From Streptomyces violens (lineage in GTDB: Bacteria; Actinomycetota; Actinomycetes; Streptomycetales; Streptomycetaceae), in assembly GCF_000717745.1 (NCBI RefSeq), contig NZ_JOBH01000001.1:310001-374000 (forward strand): a stretch of 64,000 bases of DNA, given 5' to 3'. Below are positions 54,768 through 63,994 of the stretch, piece by piece (position 1 is the stretch's first letter; each line of letters begins with the position of its first letter). The notes below the pieces were generated by a model. The model had not been told where the DNA came from. It did not search any database and saw nothing but the letters and a program-made list of their open reading frames with translations. The position numbers and the translations under genes are program-made.

Positions 54768-55964
54768 TCAGGCGGAGACGGGCCGCTGCACTCTGATCGA
54801 CTGCAGCAGTCCGATGGCGATCCATACGGCGAACATCGAGGTGCCGCCGTAGGAGACGAAGGGCAGCGGCAGGCCGGTGACCGGCATGATCCCCAGCGTC
54901 ATCCCGATGTTCTCGAACGCCTGGAACGCGAACCAGGCGATGATGCCGGAGGCGACGACCGTGCTGTACAGCTCGGAGGACTCCCGGGCGATCCGGCAGG
55001 CGCGCCAGAGCACCACGCCCAGCAGGAAGATGATCAGGCCCGCGCCGAGGAAGCCCAGCTCCTCACCGGCGACCGTGAAGATGAAGTCGGTCTGCTGCTC
55101 GGGCACGAACTGGCCGGTGGTCTGGCTGCCCTGGAACAGGCCCGCGCCGAACAGCCCGCCGGAGCCGATCGCGATGCGCGCCTGGTTGGTGTTGTAGCCG
55201 ACGCCCGCCGGGTCCAGGCTCGGATTGGCGAAGGCCGCGAACCGGGCGATCTGGTAGTCGTCGAGCAGATGCAGCTGCCAGACGCTCAGACAGCCCACCA
55301 CGCCGAGGGTCACCAGGCCGATGACCCAGCGGTTGGACGCGCCCGAGGCGAGCAGCACGGCCAGCACGATCGTGCCGAGCACCATCACCGAGCCGAGGTC
55401 CGGCATCAGCATGATGACCACTATCGGGACCAGCGCGATGCCGAGAGCCTGGAGGACGGCGCGGTGGCCGGGGTGCTCCCGGTCGCCCGCGTCGACCCGT
55501 GCCGCGAGGACCATCGCCATGCCCAGCGTGATGGTGATCTTCGCGAACTCGGCGGGCTGCAGGGAGAGTCCGCCGGGGATGGCGAGCCAGGACCGCGAGC
55601 CGTTGATGGTGGCCCCGAGCGGGGTGAGCACCAGCGCGGACAGCAGCAGCGAGAGGCCGTACAGGATGGGGACGGCGCCGCGCAGCGTGCGGTGGCCCAG
55701 CCACACCGTGCCGGCCGCGAGCGCGAGGCCGATGCCGGTGTTGAGCAGGTGCTTGAGAACGTAGGAGTACTGGTCGCCGTGGTTCAGCTCGATGCGGTTG
55801 CGGGTGGCCGAGAAGACCAGGACCGCGCCGATGAGCGAGAGGGCCAGGCAGGAGAAGAGCAGTATCCAGTCCAGCCGCCGGACGACGGAGTCCCGCGCGG
55901 TGAGCTTGGACCAGACGCCGCGGTCGGGGGCGTAGCGCCGGATGGCGTAGCTGCTGCTGGTCAC
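54768..55964 (-). CDS. rodA: RodA/FtsW-type SEDS glycosyltransferase
   Basis: A 398-residue polytopic SEDS protein that polymerises peptidoglycan with PBP2. Blocks include GSRSWLAIPGGLSLQPAEFA, IMLMPDLGSVMVL, QTDFIFTVAGEELGFLGA and TGLPLPFVSYGG. GTG at 55964 overlaps the pbp2 stop (GTGA), so the two are coupled. Last gene of the mre wall-synthesis cluster; in Streptomyces it takes part in spore-wall formation (sfr). Confidence 0.95.
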   Translation of the reverse strand: MTSSSYAIRRYAPDRGVWSKLTARDSVVRRLDWILLFSCLALSLIGAVLVFSATRNRIELNHGDQYSYVLKHLLNTGIGLALAAGTVWLGHRTLRGAVPILYGLSLLLSALVLTPLGATINGSRSWLAIPGGLSLQPAEFAKITITLGMAMVLAARVDAGDREHPGHRAVLQALGIALVPIVVIMLMPDLGSVMVLGTIVLAVLLASGASNRWVIGLVTLGVVGCLSVWQLHLLDDYQIARFAAFANPSLDPAGVGYNTNQARIAIGSGGLFGAGLFQGSQTTGQFVPEQQTDFIFTVAGEELGFLGAGLIIFLLGVVLWRACRIARESSELYSTVVASGIIAWFAFQAFENIGMTLGIMPVTGLPLPFVSYGGTSMFAVWIAIGLLQSIRVQRPVSA

Positions 55965-58099
55965 TGGACCGCCCCTTCCGGCTTCTTCTCGTCGTTGACG
56001 ATCGGCTTGGTCAGCTTGCCGGCGGTGATGTTGCCGTCCCGGTCGATCCTCGGGAGGGTCGCCTGCGGCTTCGGCAGCAGCGCCTTGTCCTTGTGGATCT
56101 TGCCCTTGGCGTCCACGCCGTAGATCGCGTCGTAGATCTTGCGGACGGCCGGACCCGAGGCGCCGGAGCCCGTACCACCCTGGGAGATCGTCATGACGAT
56201 CGTGTAGTCCTTGGTGTACGTGGCGAACCACGACGTCGTCTGCTTGCCGTAGACCTCCGCGGTACCGGTCTTGGCGTGCATCGGGATCTGCTTCTGCGGC
56301 CAGCCCTCGAACCGCCAGGCGGCGGTACCGCGAGTGGCCACACCCTCCAGCGCCTTGTCGATCTGCTTCAGCGTCTTCGGCGTGTCGGGCAGCTTGCCGT
56401 GCGCCTCCGGCGCGATCTCGCGGACCTTCTTGCCGTCGGCGCTGATGATCGCCTTGCCGATGGTCGGGTCGTACATCGTCCCGCCGTTGGCGAGCGCCGC
56501 GTAGATCGTCGCCATCTGGATCGGCGTCACGAGGGTGTCGCCCTGGCCGATGGAGTAGTTGACCGAGTCACCGGCGCGCATCTTCATGCCTTCGAGACAG
56601 CTCTCGTAGGCGAGGCGCTGGACGTAGCTGCCGCCCTTCTTGCCGGTCTTGCACCAGGAGTCCTTGTTGGCCTTCCAGAAGTCCTTCTTCCACTGGCGGT
56701 CCGGGACCCGGCCCTTGACCTCGTTGGGCAGGTCGATGCCGGTCTCCTTGCCGAGGCCGAACTGGTGCGCGGTCTTGTAGAACCAGTCCTTGGGGTCCTT
56801 GGGCTTGTTGCCGCCGTCCTTGACCCACTGCTTGTAGGCCAGGTCGTAGAAGACGGTGTCGCAGGAGACCTCCAGCGCCCGGCCCAGGGTGATCGCACCG
56901 TGGCTCTGGGACTCGAAGTTCTTGAAGACCTGCCCGCCGACGTTGTACGAGCTGGAGCAGTTGTACCGGCCGTTGAACTCGTACCCGGCGTTGACCGCGG
57001 CCGAGGTCGAGATGACCTTGAAGATCGAGCCGGGGGCCGCCTGGCCCTGGATCGCGCGGTTCAGCAGCGGGTAGTTGGACTTCTTGCCGGTCAGCCTGGC
57101 GTAGTCCTTCGCCGAGATGCCGCCGACCCAGGCGTTCGGGTCGTACTCCGGCTGGGAGGCCATGGAGACCACCCTGCCGGTCTTGTTCTCCATGACGACC
57201 ACGGCACCGGCGTCCGCCTTGTAGTTGGTACCGGTGTTCCGGTCGTGCTGCTTGCGGGCCTCCACCATCGCCTGGTGGAGCTCCTTCTCGGCAACGGCCT
57301 GCACACGGGCGTCTATCGAGGTGACGACGTTGTCCCCGGGCCGGGCCGGATCGCTCTTGGCCTTGCCCATGACCCGGCCGAGGTTGTCGACCTGGTAGCG
57401 CGTGACGCCGGCCTTGCCGCGCAGCGCGCTGTCGTACGTCCGCTCAAGACCCGAGCGGCCGACCATGTCCGAGCGCAGGAACGGCGAGTTCGTGTGCTCC
57501 GCCTTCTTGATCTCCTCGTCGGTGACCGGCGAGAGATAGCCGAGCACCTGGGAGGTCGCGGCCTTGGCGGGGGCCGGGTAGCGGCGTACCGCGGTGGGCT
57601 CGGCGGAGATGCCGGGGAAGTCCTCGGAGCTCTCCCGGATCTTCAGGGCCTGCTGGGTGGTGGCCTCGTCCGTGATCGGGATGGGCTGGAAGGGCGAGCC
57701 GTTCCAGCAGGGCTGCGGCGTCTTGGAGTCGCAGAGCCGGACCTTGTTCTTGACGTCCGTGTACGACATGCCCAGGACGTGCGCCAGGCGGGTCAGTACG
57801 GCCTTGCCCTCGTCGTCCATCTTCATCAGCGCGGTGCGGCTGGCGGAGACGACGAGGCGGGTCTCGTTGTCGGCGAGCGGCACGCCGCGCGCGTCGAGGA
57901 TCGAGCCGCGCACGGCCGGGTCGACGACCTGCTGGACGTGGTTGCCGCTGGCCTCGGCGGCGTACTCGTCGCCGTTGCGGATCTGGAGGTACCAGAGCCG
58001 GCCGCCGAGGGTGAGGAGCAGCGAGAAGACCAGTATCTGGATGGCGACGAGGCGGACGGTGACGCGGGTGGTCCTGCCCGTCTCAGGAATATTGCTCAC
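55961..58099 (-). CDS. pbp2: Penicillin-binding protein 2 (class B transpeptidase)
   Basis: A 712-residue protein: N-terminal membrane anchor (LVAIQILVFSLLLTLGG), dimerisation domain, and a transpeptidase domain with SIFK (in APGSIFKVISTSA), SCD in LEVSCDTVFYDLA and KTG in MHAKTGTAEVYG. It cross-links peptidoglycan made by RodA. Its ATG overlaps the mreD stop (ATGA) and its stop overlaps rodA, so mreD-pbp2-rodA are translationally coupled. Confidence 0.96.
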   Translation of the reverse strand: MSNIPETGRTTRVTVRLVAIQILVFSLLLTLGGRLWYLQIRNGDEYAAEASGNHVQQVVDPAVRGSILDARGVPLADNETRLVVSASRTALMKMDDEGKAVLTRLAHVLGMSYTDVKNKVRLCDSKTPQPCWNGSPFQPIPITDEATTQQALKIRESSEDFPGISAEPTAVRRYPAPAKAATSQVLGYLSPVTDEEIKKAEHTNSPFLRSDMVGRSGLERTYDSALRGKAGVTRYQVDNLGRVMGKAKSDPARPGDNVVTSIDARVQAVAEKELHQAMVEARKQHDRNTGTNYKADAGAVVVMENKTGRVVSMASQPEYDPNAWVGGISAKDYARLTGKKSNYPLLNRAIQGQAAPGSIFKVISTSAAVNAGYEFNGRYNCSSSYNVGGQVFKNFESQSHGAITLGRALEVSCDTVFYDLAYKQWVKDGGNKPKDPKDWFYKTAHQFGLGKETGIDLPNEVKGRVPDRQWKKDFWKANKDSWCKTGKKGGSYVQRLAYESCLEGMKMRAGDSVNYSIGQGDTLVTPIQMATIYAALANGGTMYDPTIGKAIISADGKKVREIAPEAHGKLPDTPKTLKQIDKALEGVATRGTAAWRFEGWPQKQIPMHAKTGTAEVYGKQTTSWFATYTKDYTIVMTISQGGTGSGASGPAVRKIYDAIYGVDAKGKIHKDKALLPKPQATLPRIDRDGNITAGKLTKPIVNDEKKPEGAVQ

Positions 58100-58815
58100 A
58101 GACGCTTGACCCCCTTGATGCGTGCCGACTTCGTGCGGTTCGCCTTGCCGCCGAGCAGGCCGCCGCGCTGGCTGCCGATCCGCGGCGTCCGGCCCCCGCG
58201 CCCGGGGCGGCTCATGCGCAGCCCGCTGCCGGTGGAGAGCCAGCCGTACGCGGCCTCGCCCGTCGCCAGGCCACCGGACTGGGTGCCGCCGGAACTGTCG
58301 GAGGCCAGCGGATCGTTGTCCGAGCGACGGGCCAGGGCCATCACGAGCGGCACGCTGAAGGGGGCGAGCACGAGGTCGTAGACGATGGCGGTGAACAGCA
58401 GGAGGGGGATGCCGACGGTGTTGCCCGCGTTGTCGCCGGCCAGCGAGCCGACGCCGGCGTAGAGCAGGGTCGAGCCGACGGCGGCGCAGACCACGACGGT
58501 CAGCGGCAGCGAGGCGGAGCGGTGCCGGCTCTTGTCGGGCCTGGTGAGCCCGGCGGCGTAGCCGATGACGCAGAGCACGAGGGCGTAGCGGCCGATCGCG
58601 TGGTCGGAGGGCGGCGCCAGGTCGGCGAGGAGCCCGGCGCCGAAGCCGATGAAGGCCCCGGCGACATGCCCGTACACCATCGACAGGCCGAGGACGACGA
58701 GGAGGAGCAGGTCCGGTACTGCTCCGGGGAGGTGCAGTCTGGCGAGCACACCCACCTGGACGACGAGGGCCACGGCCACGAGGGCGGTGGAGAGGAGGAT
58801 CCGGTTGATGCGCAT
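58096..58815 (-). CDS. mreD: Rod shape-determining protein MreD
   Basis: A 239-residue membrane protein with five or six helices (LLLLVVLGLSMVYGHVAGAF, GFGAGLLADLAPPSDHAIGR). MreD links MreC and the SEDS-PBP complex. The ~60 residues after the last helix are Gly/Ser/Arg-rich and longer than usual. 5 bp after mreC and overlapping pbp2. Confidence 0.93.
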   Translation of the reverse strand: MRINRILLSTALVAVALVVQVGVLARLHLPGAVPDLLLLVVLGLSMVYGHVAGAFIGFGAGLLADLAPPSDHAIGRYALVLCVIGYAAGLTRPDKSRHRSASLPLTVVVCAAVGSTLLYAGVGSLAGDNAGNTVGIPLLLFTAIVYDLVLAPFSVPLVMALARRSDNDPLASDSSGGTQSGGLATGEAAYGWLSTGSGLRMSRPGRGGRTPRIGSQRGGLLGGKANRTKSARIKGVKRL

Positions 58816-58820
58816 CGGGC

Positions 58821-59759
58821 TCAGCTCCTGGTGGCGCCGCTCGGGGAAGGCTTGGGCTTGGCGGTCACGGTGACCGTCGGGGTGGGCTTGGGCTTGGCGG
58901 GCTTGGGCGGCAGGACCGTGTCCCGGGGGTTCTCGCGCGGCGGCTGGACGACGACGCCGACGACGTCCAGGCGGGAGAAGCCCGCGAAGGGCTTCACCTG
59001 GACCGTCCGGGTGAGGTCGCCGTTGGCACTGCCGACGTGGGTGATGGTGCCGACCGGCACGCCGGGCACGAAGGGCTTGCCCTCGCTGGAGCCGAAGGTG
59101 ACCATCCGGTCGCCCTTCTTCACGTTCGCCTTGCCGTTGAGGAGCTGGACGCGCAGCGGCCCGCCGCCCTGTCCGTTGGCGAAGCCGATCTCGTTGGTCT
59201 TCTCCATACGGGTGCCGACGGTGAAGTCCGGGTCGATGGCGAGCAGGACGGTGGCGGTGTCCTTGCCGACGGTGGTGACCCGGCCGACGAGCCCGTCGCC
59301 GTTCAGTACCGTCATGTCGCGGGCGATGCCGTCCTTGGCGCCGGCGTCGATCGTGACGGTCCAGGAGAAGCCCTGGGCGGCTCCTATGGCGATGACCTGG
59401 GCGCCCTTGATGCCGTACTGGCCGGCGCCCGCGGTTTTGAGCATCTTGTCCAGCTCCCCGGCGCGCACATGGTCGCGGTCGGAGGAGCCGAGCTTGGCCT
59501 TCAGGGCGGCGTTCTCGCGTTCGAGCTGGGCGATGCGACTGTGCCGGCCGTCCGAGTCACGGACGGCGTCGACGGCGTTGCCGACGGGGTCCACGACCGA
59601 GGCGACACCGGTCTCGACCGGCCCGAAGGCGGAGGCCGCGACCTGCCGGGCACCCTGCAGCGGGGACTGCTCGCCGCCGCGGATGTCCACCGTGATCAGT
59701 GCGAACGCGATCGCGACCAGCAGCACCAGCAGGAGCCGGCTCTCTCGTGTGTCCCTCAC
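58821..59759 (-). CDS. mreC: Rod shape-determining protein MreC
   Basis: A 312-residue protein with a membrane anchor (LLLVLLVAIAFALITVDI), a short coiled coil (QLERENAALKAKLGSS) and two beta-barrel domains (TIDAGAKDGIARDMTVLN, VGRVTTVGKDTATVLLAIDP), then a Pro/Lys-rich tail. It scaffolds the wall-synthesis complex. GTG start. Separated from mreB by 303 bp that hold a strong terminator, so it probably has its own promoter. Confidence 0.95.
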   Translation of the reverse strand: MRDTRESRLLLVLLVAIAFALITVDIRGGEQSPLQGARQVAASAFGPVETGVASVVDPVGNAVDAVRDSDGRHSRIAQLERENAALKAKLGSSDRDHVRAGELDKMLKTAGAGQYGIKGAQVIAIGAAQGFSWTVTIDAGAKDGIARDMTVLNGDGLVGRVTTVGKDTATVLLAIDPDFTVGTRMEKTNEIGFANGQGGGPLRVQLLNGKANVKKGDRMVTFGSSEGKPFVPGVPVGTITHVGSANGDLTRTVQVKPFAGFSRLDVVGVVVQPPRENPRDTVLPPKPAKPKPTPTVTVTAKPKPSPSGATRS

Positions 59760-60009
59760 GTGCGGCGGCCGTGTCCTTCCTCGTAGGACCGGCCGGCTGC
59801 GGGCCCGCGCCGGTCTCGCTGGGGATCTGGGTTGTGCCTGAGTTGAGTTGTACAGCTGGAGTTGGCGCGGGCCGCCGCGCGGCGGGCGGTACCGGAAGTG
59901 CCGGTACTGCGGGGCGTCGGGGCGGGGTGCGGGGGGTGAGTACTAAGGGAGGCGAAGTACTACGGGAGTGGATGCTGTCTGTTGTATATCAACGATCTGC
60001 TGAATATCA

Positions 60010-60053
60010 GCGATCTGCCGTACGGGCTGGCAGGCGGCCGTACGGCAGATCGC
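60010..60053 (-). terminator. Terminator between mreB and mreC
   Basis: GCGATCTGCCGTACGG pairs perfectly over 16 bp around a 12-nt loop, 10 nt after the mreB stop. The rest of the 59760-60062 gap holds an AT-richer patch with two CGATCTGC copies and no gene. Confidence 0.8.
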
Positions 60054-60062
60054 CGACGGAGG

Positions 60063-61094
60063 TCATCTGCGCGGCTGCGAGTCGAGGACCTGCTGAAGAG
60101 CCTCGAACTCCTCCACGCACTTGCCGGAACCGAGCGCGACGGAGTCGAGCGGGTCCTCGGCGATGTGGATCGGCATGCCGGTCTCGCGGCGGAGCCGCTC
60201 GTCCAGGCCGCGGAGCAGGGCGCCGCCACCCGTGAGGACGATGCCGCGGTCCATCACGTCACCGGACAGCTCCGGCGGGCACTTGTCGAGCGTCGTCTTG
60301 ACCGCGTCGACGATGGAGTTGACCGGCTCCTCGATGGCCTTGCGGACCTCGGCCGCGGAGATGACCACGGTCTTGGGCAGGCCCGAGACCAGGTCGCGGC
60401 CGCGGATCTCGGTGTGCTCGTCCTGGTCGAGGTCGTACGCCGAACCGATCGTGATCTTGATGGACTCGGCCGTCCGCTCACCGAGGAGGAGGCTGTACTC
60501 CTTCTTGATGTGCTGGATGATCGCGTTGTCCAGCTCGTCGCCGGCCACCCGGATGGACTGTGCCGTGACGATTCCGCCGAGCGAGATGACCGCGACCTCG
60601 GTCGTGCCGCCGCCGATGTCCACCACCATGTTGCCGGTGGCCTCGTGGACCGGCAGCCCGGAACCGATGGCCGCGGCCATGGGCTCCTCGATGATGTGCA
60701 CCTGACGCGCACCGGCCTGCGTCGACGCCTCGATGACCGCACGGCGCTCGACACCTGTGATGCCGGAGGGCACACAGACGACGACCCGCGGCCGGGCGAG
60801 GTACCGGCGCTTGTGGATCTTGAGGATGAAGTAGCGGAGCATCCGCTCGGTGATCTCGAAGTCGGCGATCACGCCGTCCTTGAGCGGGCGAACGGCCACG
60901 ATGTTGCCAGGGGTCCGGCCGATCATCTTCTTGGCCTCTGCGCCCACGGCGAGGATCCCGCCGGTGTTGGTGTTGATGGCCACGACCGACGGTTCGTTCA
61001 GAACGATCCCTCGACCCCTGACGTACACCAGCGTGTTGGCGGTGCCGAGGTCGACAGCCATGTCACGGCCGATGAACGACATGTTGTTCCCCAT
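60063..61094 (-). CDS. mreB: Actin-like cell-shape protein MreB
   Basis: A 343-residue actin homologue with [33 protein letters not shown], and the [15 protein letters not shown] nucleotide motif. In Streptomyces MreB protects spore wall synthesis. The ATG at 61094 gives [11 protein letters not shown]; an internal ATG at 61082 starts MSFIGRD. TATCCT lies only 1 nt before the first ATG, so a transcript from it would favour the internal start. Confidence 0.98.
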   Translation of the reverse strand: MGNNMSFIGRDMAVDLGTANTLVYVRGRGIVLNEPSVVAINTNTGGILAVGAEAKKMIGRTPGNIVAVRPLKDGVIADFEITERMLRYFILKIHKRRYLARPRVVVCVPSGITGVERRAVIEASTQAGARQVHIIEEPMAAAIGSGLPVHEATGNMVVDIGGGTTEVAVISLGGIVTAQSIRVAGDELDNAIIQHIKKEYSLLLGERTAESIKITIGSAYDLDQDEHTEIRGRDLVSGLPKTVVISAAEVRKAIEEPVNSIVDAVKTTLDKCPPELSGDVMDRGIVLTGGGALLRGLDERLRRETGMPIHIAEDPLDSVALGSGKCVEEFEALQQVLDSQPRR

Positions 61095-61317
61095 GAGGAT
61101 ACGTCTGGCCTTCCCAACTGGAGCGAATGCTTACTGGAGGTCGGCAGGAGGTGATGCGCTGACGCGCGGAAGCCTTCATGGTAGTCCGGGAAGGCCCGTC
61201 CGCTCGAACGCGGTGCGGGGTTCCTCCGCCATTGTCAGCGGAACACGTGCCCGCCCCCCTTAATGGTGACGTCGTGTCGGGGTGATGCGTTCCCCGGTTG
61301 GCTGTACGTATGCCGAA

Positions 61318-61343
61318 GGGCGACCGAATTTCTTCGGTCGCCC
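61318..61343 (-). terminator. Terminator after ndk
   Basis: GGGCGACCGAA pairs perfectly with TTCGGTCGCCC around a 4-nt loop, 32 nt after the ndk stop. Confidence 0.75.
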
Positions 61344-61375
61344 CAGGTCGCGCGCGGTTTGTGCCTGATGCCCCG

Positions 61376-61789
61376 TCAGGACAGGCCAGGGAAGAAAATC
61401 TTGATCTCGCGCTCCGCGGACTCCTCGGAGTCGGACGCGTGAATGAGGTTCTCCCGGGTGATTGTGCCGAAGTCGCCCCGAATGGACCCGCTCGGTGCCT
61501 TGATCGGGTCGGTAGGACCAGCCAACTGGCGTACGCCCTCGATCACCCGCTCGCCTTCAACGACGAGCGAGACGATCGGACCGGAGGACATGAACTTCAC
61601 CAGCGGCTCGTAGAAGTCCCGGCCGACGTGCTCGGCGTAGTGCTGCTCCAGGACCGCACGGTCCAGGGTCCGCAGCTCCAGCGCGCTGATCGTCCAGCCG
61701 GCCTTGCGCTCGATGCGGCCGAGAATCTCGCCGACCAGGCCGCGCTGCACGGCATCGGGCTTGAGAAGGACGAGGGTGCGCTGGCTCAT
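61376..61789 (-). CDS. ndk: Nucleoside diphosphate kinase
   Basis: A 137-residue kinase that exchanges phosphate between nucleoside di- and triphosphates. The catalytic histidine is in ENLIHASDSEESAEREI; LLKPDAVQRGLVG and IRGDFG are other signatures. ATG at 61789 has AAGGAG about 8 nt upstream; an upstream start would add 6 residues. Confidence 0.99.
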   Translation of the reverse strand: MSQRTLVLLKPDAVQRGLVGEILGRIERKAGWTISALELRTLDRAVLEQHYAEHVGRDFYEPLVKFMSSGPIVSLVVEGERVIEGVRQLAGPTDPIKAPSGSIRGDFGTITRENLIHASDSEESAEREIKIFFPGLS

Positions 61790-61870
61790 CGGTGGGGCTC
61801 CTTGCAATACAGACAGTTGGGGGTGTGCCGAGGCTACATGGGGCGGGTGACCTGCCGGGGGCCGGGCCTG

Positions 61871-61913
61871 CGGGGGCTGTGCCGCCGGGCGGCGCCCGGC
61901 GGCACAGCCCCCG
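61871..61913 (-). terminator. Terminator after the DUF4233 gene, 20-bp perfect stem
   Basis: CGGGGGCTGTGCCGCCGGGC pairs with its complement around a 3-nt GGC loop, 6 nt after the stop at 61920; among the strongest hairpins of the window. Confidence 0.85.
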
Positions 61914-61919
61914 TACAGG

Positions 61920-62276
61920 TCAGGCCGGGTCCGGGCCCGCCGCGTCCGCCTGGGCCGCCCAGCGGGCCTTCGCCTCGTCGATCTTGCGGCCGAAGTGGAC
62001 CGAGGCCCACCACAGGGCCGCGAAGACCACGCCGAGGAAGTACATCGTCGGCACGATCACCCCGCTCGCGATCAGCGCGATCTGCAGCACCCAGCCGAGC
62101 GCCACCCCACCGGGCCGCGAAATCATGCCGCACAGCAGCAGCGACAGCAGCATCGCGATGCCGCTGACCGTCCAGACCGTGGCCGTGGACAGATCCGAGG
62201 TCTGCATGGCCACCAGCCCGGCGAAGCCGATCACGAAGAACTCGCCGATCAGCGTGCTCGCACACAGGGTGCGCAT
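61920..62276 (-). CDS. DUF4233 membrane protein
   Basis: A 118-residue protein with four membrane helices (LIGEFFVIGFAGLVA, GIAMLLSLLLCG, ALGWVLQIALIASGV, MYFLGVVFAALWWASVHFG). The family usually follows folC in Actinobacteria; here it starts 1 bp after the folC stop, so it is coupled. Function unknown. Confidence 0.88.
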   Translation of the reverse strand: MRTLCASTLIGEFFVIGFAGLVAMQTSDLSTATVWTVSGIAMLLSLLLCGMISRPGGVALGWVLQIALIASGVIVPTMYFLGVVFAALWWASVHFGRKIDEAKARWAAQADAAGPDPA

Positions 62277-62277
62277 G

Positions 62278-63819
62278 TCAGTTCCTCCCCATGAGGAGCC
62301 GGGCCTCGCCCACCGTGATCACGGAACCGGTGACCAGCACACCCGCACCGCTGTACTCGCCCTCTTCCTCGGCCAGCGTGATCGCCGCCTCCAGGGCGTC
62401 GTCCAGCCGCGGCTCGACCTGCACCCGCTCGGCGCCGAACACCTCGACCGCGAGGGCGGCCAGCTCGTCCGGATCCATCGAACGGGGCGTGGAGTTCCGC
62501 GTCACCACGACCTCGGCGAAGATCGGCTCGAACGCCTCCAGCAGCCCGCGCACGTCCTTGTCCCCACTCGCACCGACCACGCCCACAAGTCGGCTGAAAC
62601 CGAACGCCTCGGTCACCGCTTCGGCAGTCGCGCGAGCGCCCGCGGGGTTGTGCGCCGCGTCCAGCACCACCGTGGGGCTCCGGCGCACGACCTCCATCCG
62701 GCCCGGCGAGGACACCGAGGCGAACGCGGAGCGGATCGTGTCGATGTCCAGCGTGCGCGCGTGCTCCGTACCGACCCCGAAGAACGCCTCGACGGCGGCG
62801 AGCGCGACGGCCGCGTTGTGCGCCTGGTGCGCGCCGTACAGCGGCAGGAAGACGTCCGTGTACTCGCCGCCCAGACCGCGCAGCGTCAGCAGCTGCCCGC
62901 CGACCGCCTGCTCGCGCGCGAGCACCCCGAACTCCATGCCCTCGCGGGCGACCGTGGCGTCCACGTCGACGGCGCGCTTGAGCATCACCGAAGCGGCCTC
63001 CACCGGCTGCTGCGCGAGCACGACCGTGGCGTCCTTCTTGATGATCCCGGACTTCTCCCCGGCGATCGCCTCCGGCGTGTCACCGAGCCGGTCGGTGTGA
63101 TCGAGCGAGATCGGCGTGACCACGGCGACATCCCCGTCGATCACATTGGTGGCATCCCACTTACCCCCCATCCCGACCTCCACGACCGCGATGTCGACGG
63201 GCGCGTCCGCGAAGGCCGCGTACGCCATCCCGGTCATCACCTCGAAGAAGGACAGCCGGTAGTCCTCCCGCTCGTCGACCATCTCCACGTACGGCTTGAT
63301 GTCCTCGTACGTCTCGATGAACTTCTCGGCGGAGATCGGCGCGCCGTCCAGGCTGATCCGCTCGGTGATCGACTGGACGTGCGGGCTGGTGTAGCGCCCG
63401 GTACGCAGGTCGAAGGCGGCCAGCAGCGCCTCGATCATGCGGGCCGTGCTGGTCTTGCCGTTCGTGCCGGTGATGTGGATCGAACGGTACGAGCGCTGCG
63501 GCTCCCCGAGGATGTCCATCAGCGCCGCGATGCGCTGCACCGAAGGGTCGAGCTTGGTCTCGCCCCAGCGGGTCGCCAGCTCGGCCTCCACGGCACGCAG
63601 CGCGCGGTCCACCTCGGGGTCCTCGGGGCGCGCCGGCACATCGCTCGTCGGCGGTCCGGCCTGGGCCCGCAGCGTACGGCTGCCGGCCTCGATCACCGCG
63701 AGGTCGGGGTCTCGGTCGGTCTCGGCCTCGATCATCTCGTCGAAGGCGTCGACCTCCGGGCCGGGGATCAGGTCGGGGTCGATCGGGTCGGGGTCGTCGT
63801 TCTCGGGGCGCTCGCTCAC
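62278..63819 (-). CDS. folC: Bifunctional folylpolyglutamate/dihydrofolate synthase
   Basis: A 513-residue Mur-ligase-like enzyme that adds glutamates to folates. The P-loop is in HITGTNGKTSTARMIEALL; TSPHVQSITERI, GGKWDATNVID and VLDAAHNPAGARA are family blocks. The first ~70 residues are acidic and longer than in most FolC. GTG at 63819 has TAGACT 6 nt upstream and no ribosome-binding site. Confidence 0.97.
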   Translation of the reverse strand: MSERPENDDPDPIDPDLIPGPEVDAFDEMIEAETDRDPDLAVIEAGSRTLRAQAGPPTSDVPARPEDPEVDRALRAVEAELATRWGETKLDPSVQRIAALMDILGEPQRSYRSIHITGTNGKTSTARMIEALLAAFDLRTGRYTSPHVQSITERISLDGAPISAEKFIETYEDIKPYVEMVDEREDYRLSFFEVMTGMAYAAFADAPVDIAVVEVGMGGKWDATNVIDGDVAVVTPISLDHTDRLGDTPEAIAGEKSGIIKKDATVVLAQQPVEAASVMLKRAVDVDATVAREGMEFGVLAREQAVGGQLLTLRGLGGEYTDVFLPLYGAHQAHNAAVALAAVEAFFGVGTEHARTLDIDTIRSAFASVSSPGRMEVVRRSPTVVLDAAHNPAGARATAEAVTEAFGFSRLVGVVGASGDKDVRGLLEAFEPIFAEVVVTRNSTPRSMDPDELAALAVEVFGAERVQVEPRLDDALEAAITLAEEEGEYSGAGVLVTGSVITVGEARLLMGRN

Positions 63820-63825
63820 AGCACC

Positions 63826-63831
63826 AGTCTA
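63826..63831 (-). promoter_or_regulatory. -10 box of folC (leaderless start)
   Basis: TAGACT on the minus strand, 6 nt before the GTG. Confidence 0.5.
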
Positions 63832-63950
63832 GGAGAACGACCGCATTTCCCTCACAGGGCGTACAACTACAATATGTAATTGACCCAGGGCACTTTCTCA
63901 CCCCCCGTAATCGTTGCCGTAATAAGAAGTAAGGAGGAGGCGACACACGG

Positions 63951-63994
63951 CGGACGCGAGTCCCTCCGGGGAGCGGACGGGAGTCCCTCCGGGG
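63951..63994. repeat. Two 21-bp direct repeats at the window end
   Basis: CGGACG[CG]GAGTCCCTCCGGGG at 63951-63971 and 63974-63994, one mismatch. Less GC-rich sequence precedes it (63860-63930). No gene is seen in 63832-64000. Confidence 0.75.
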
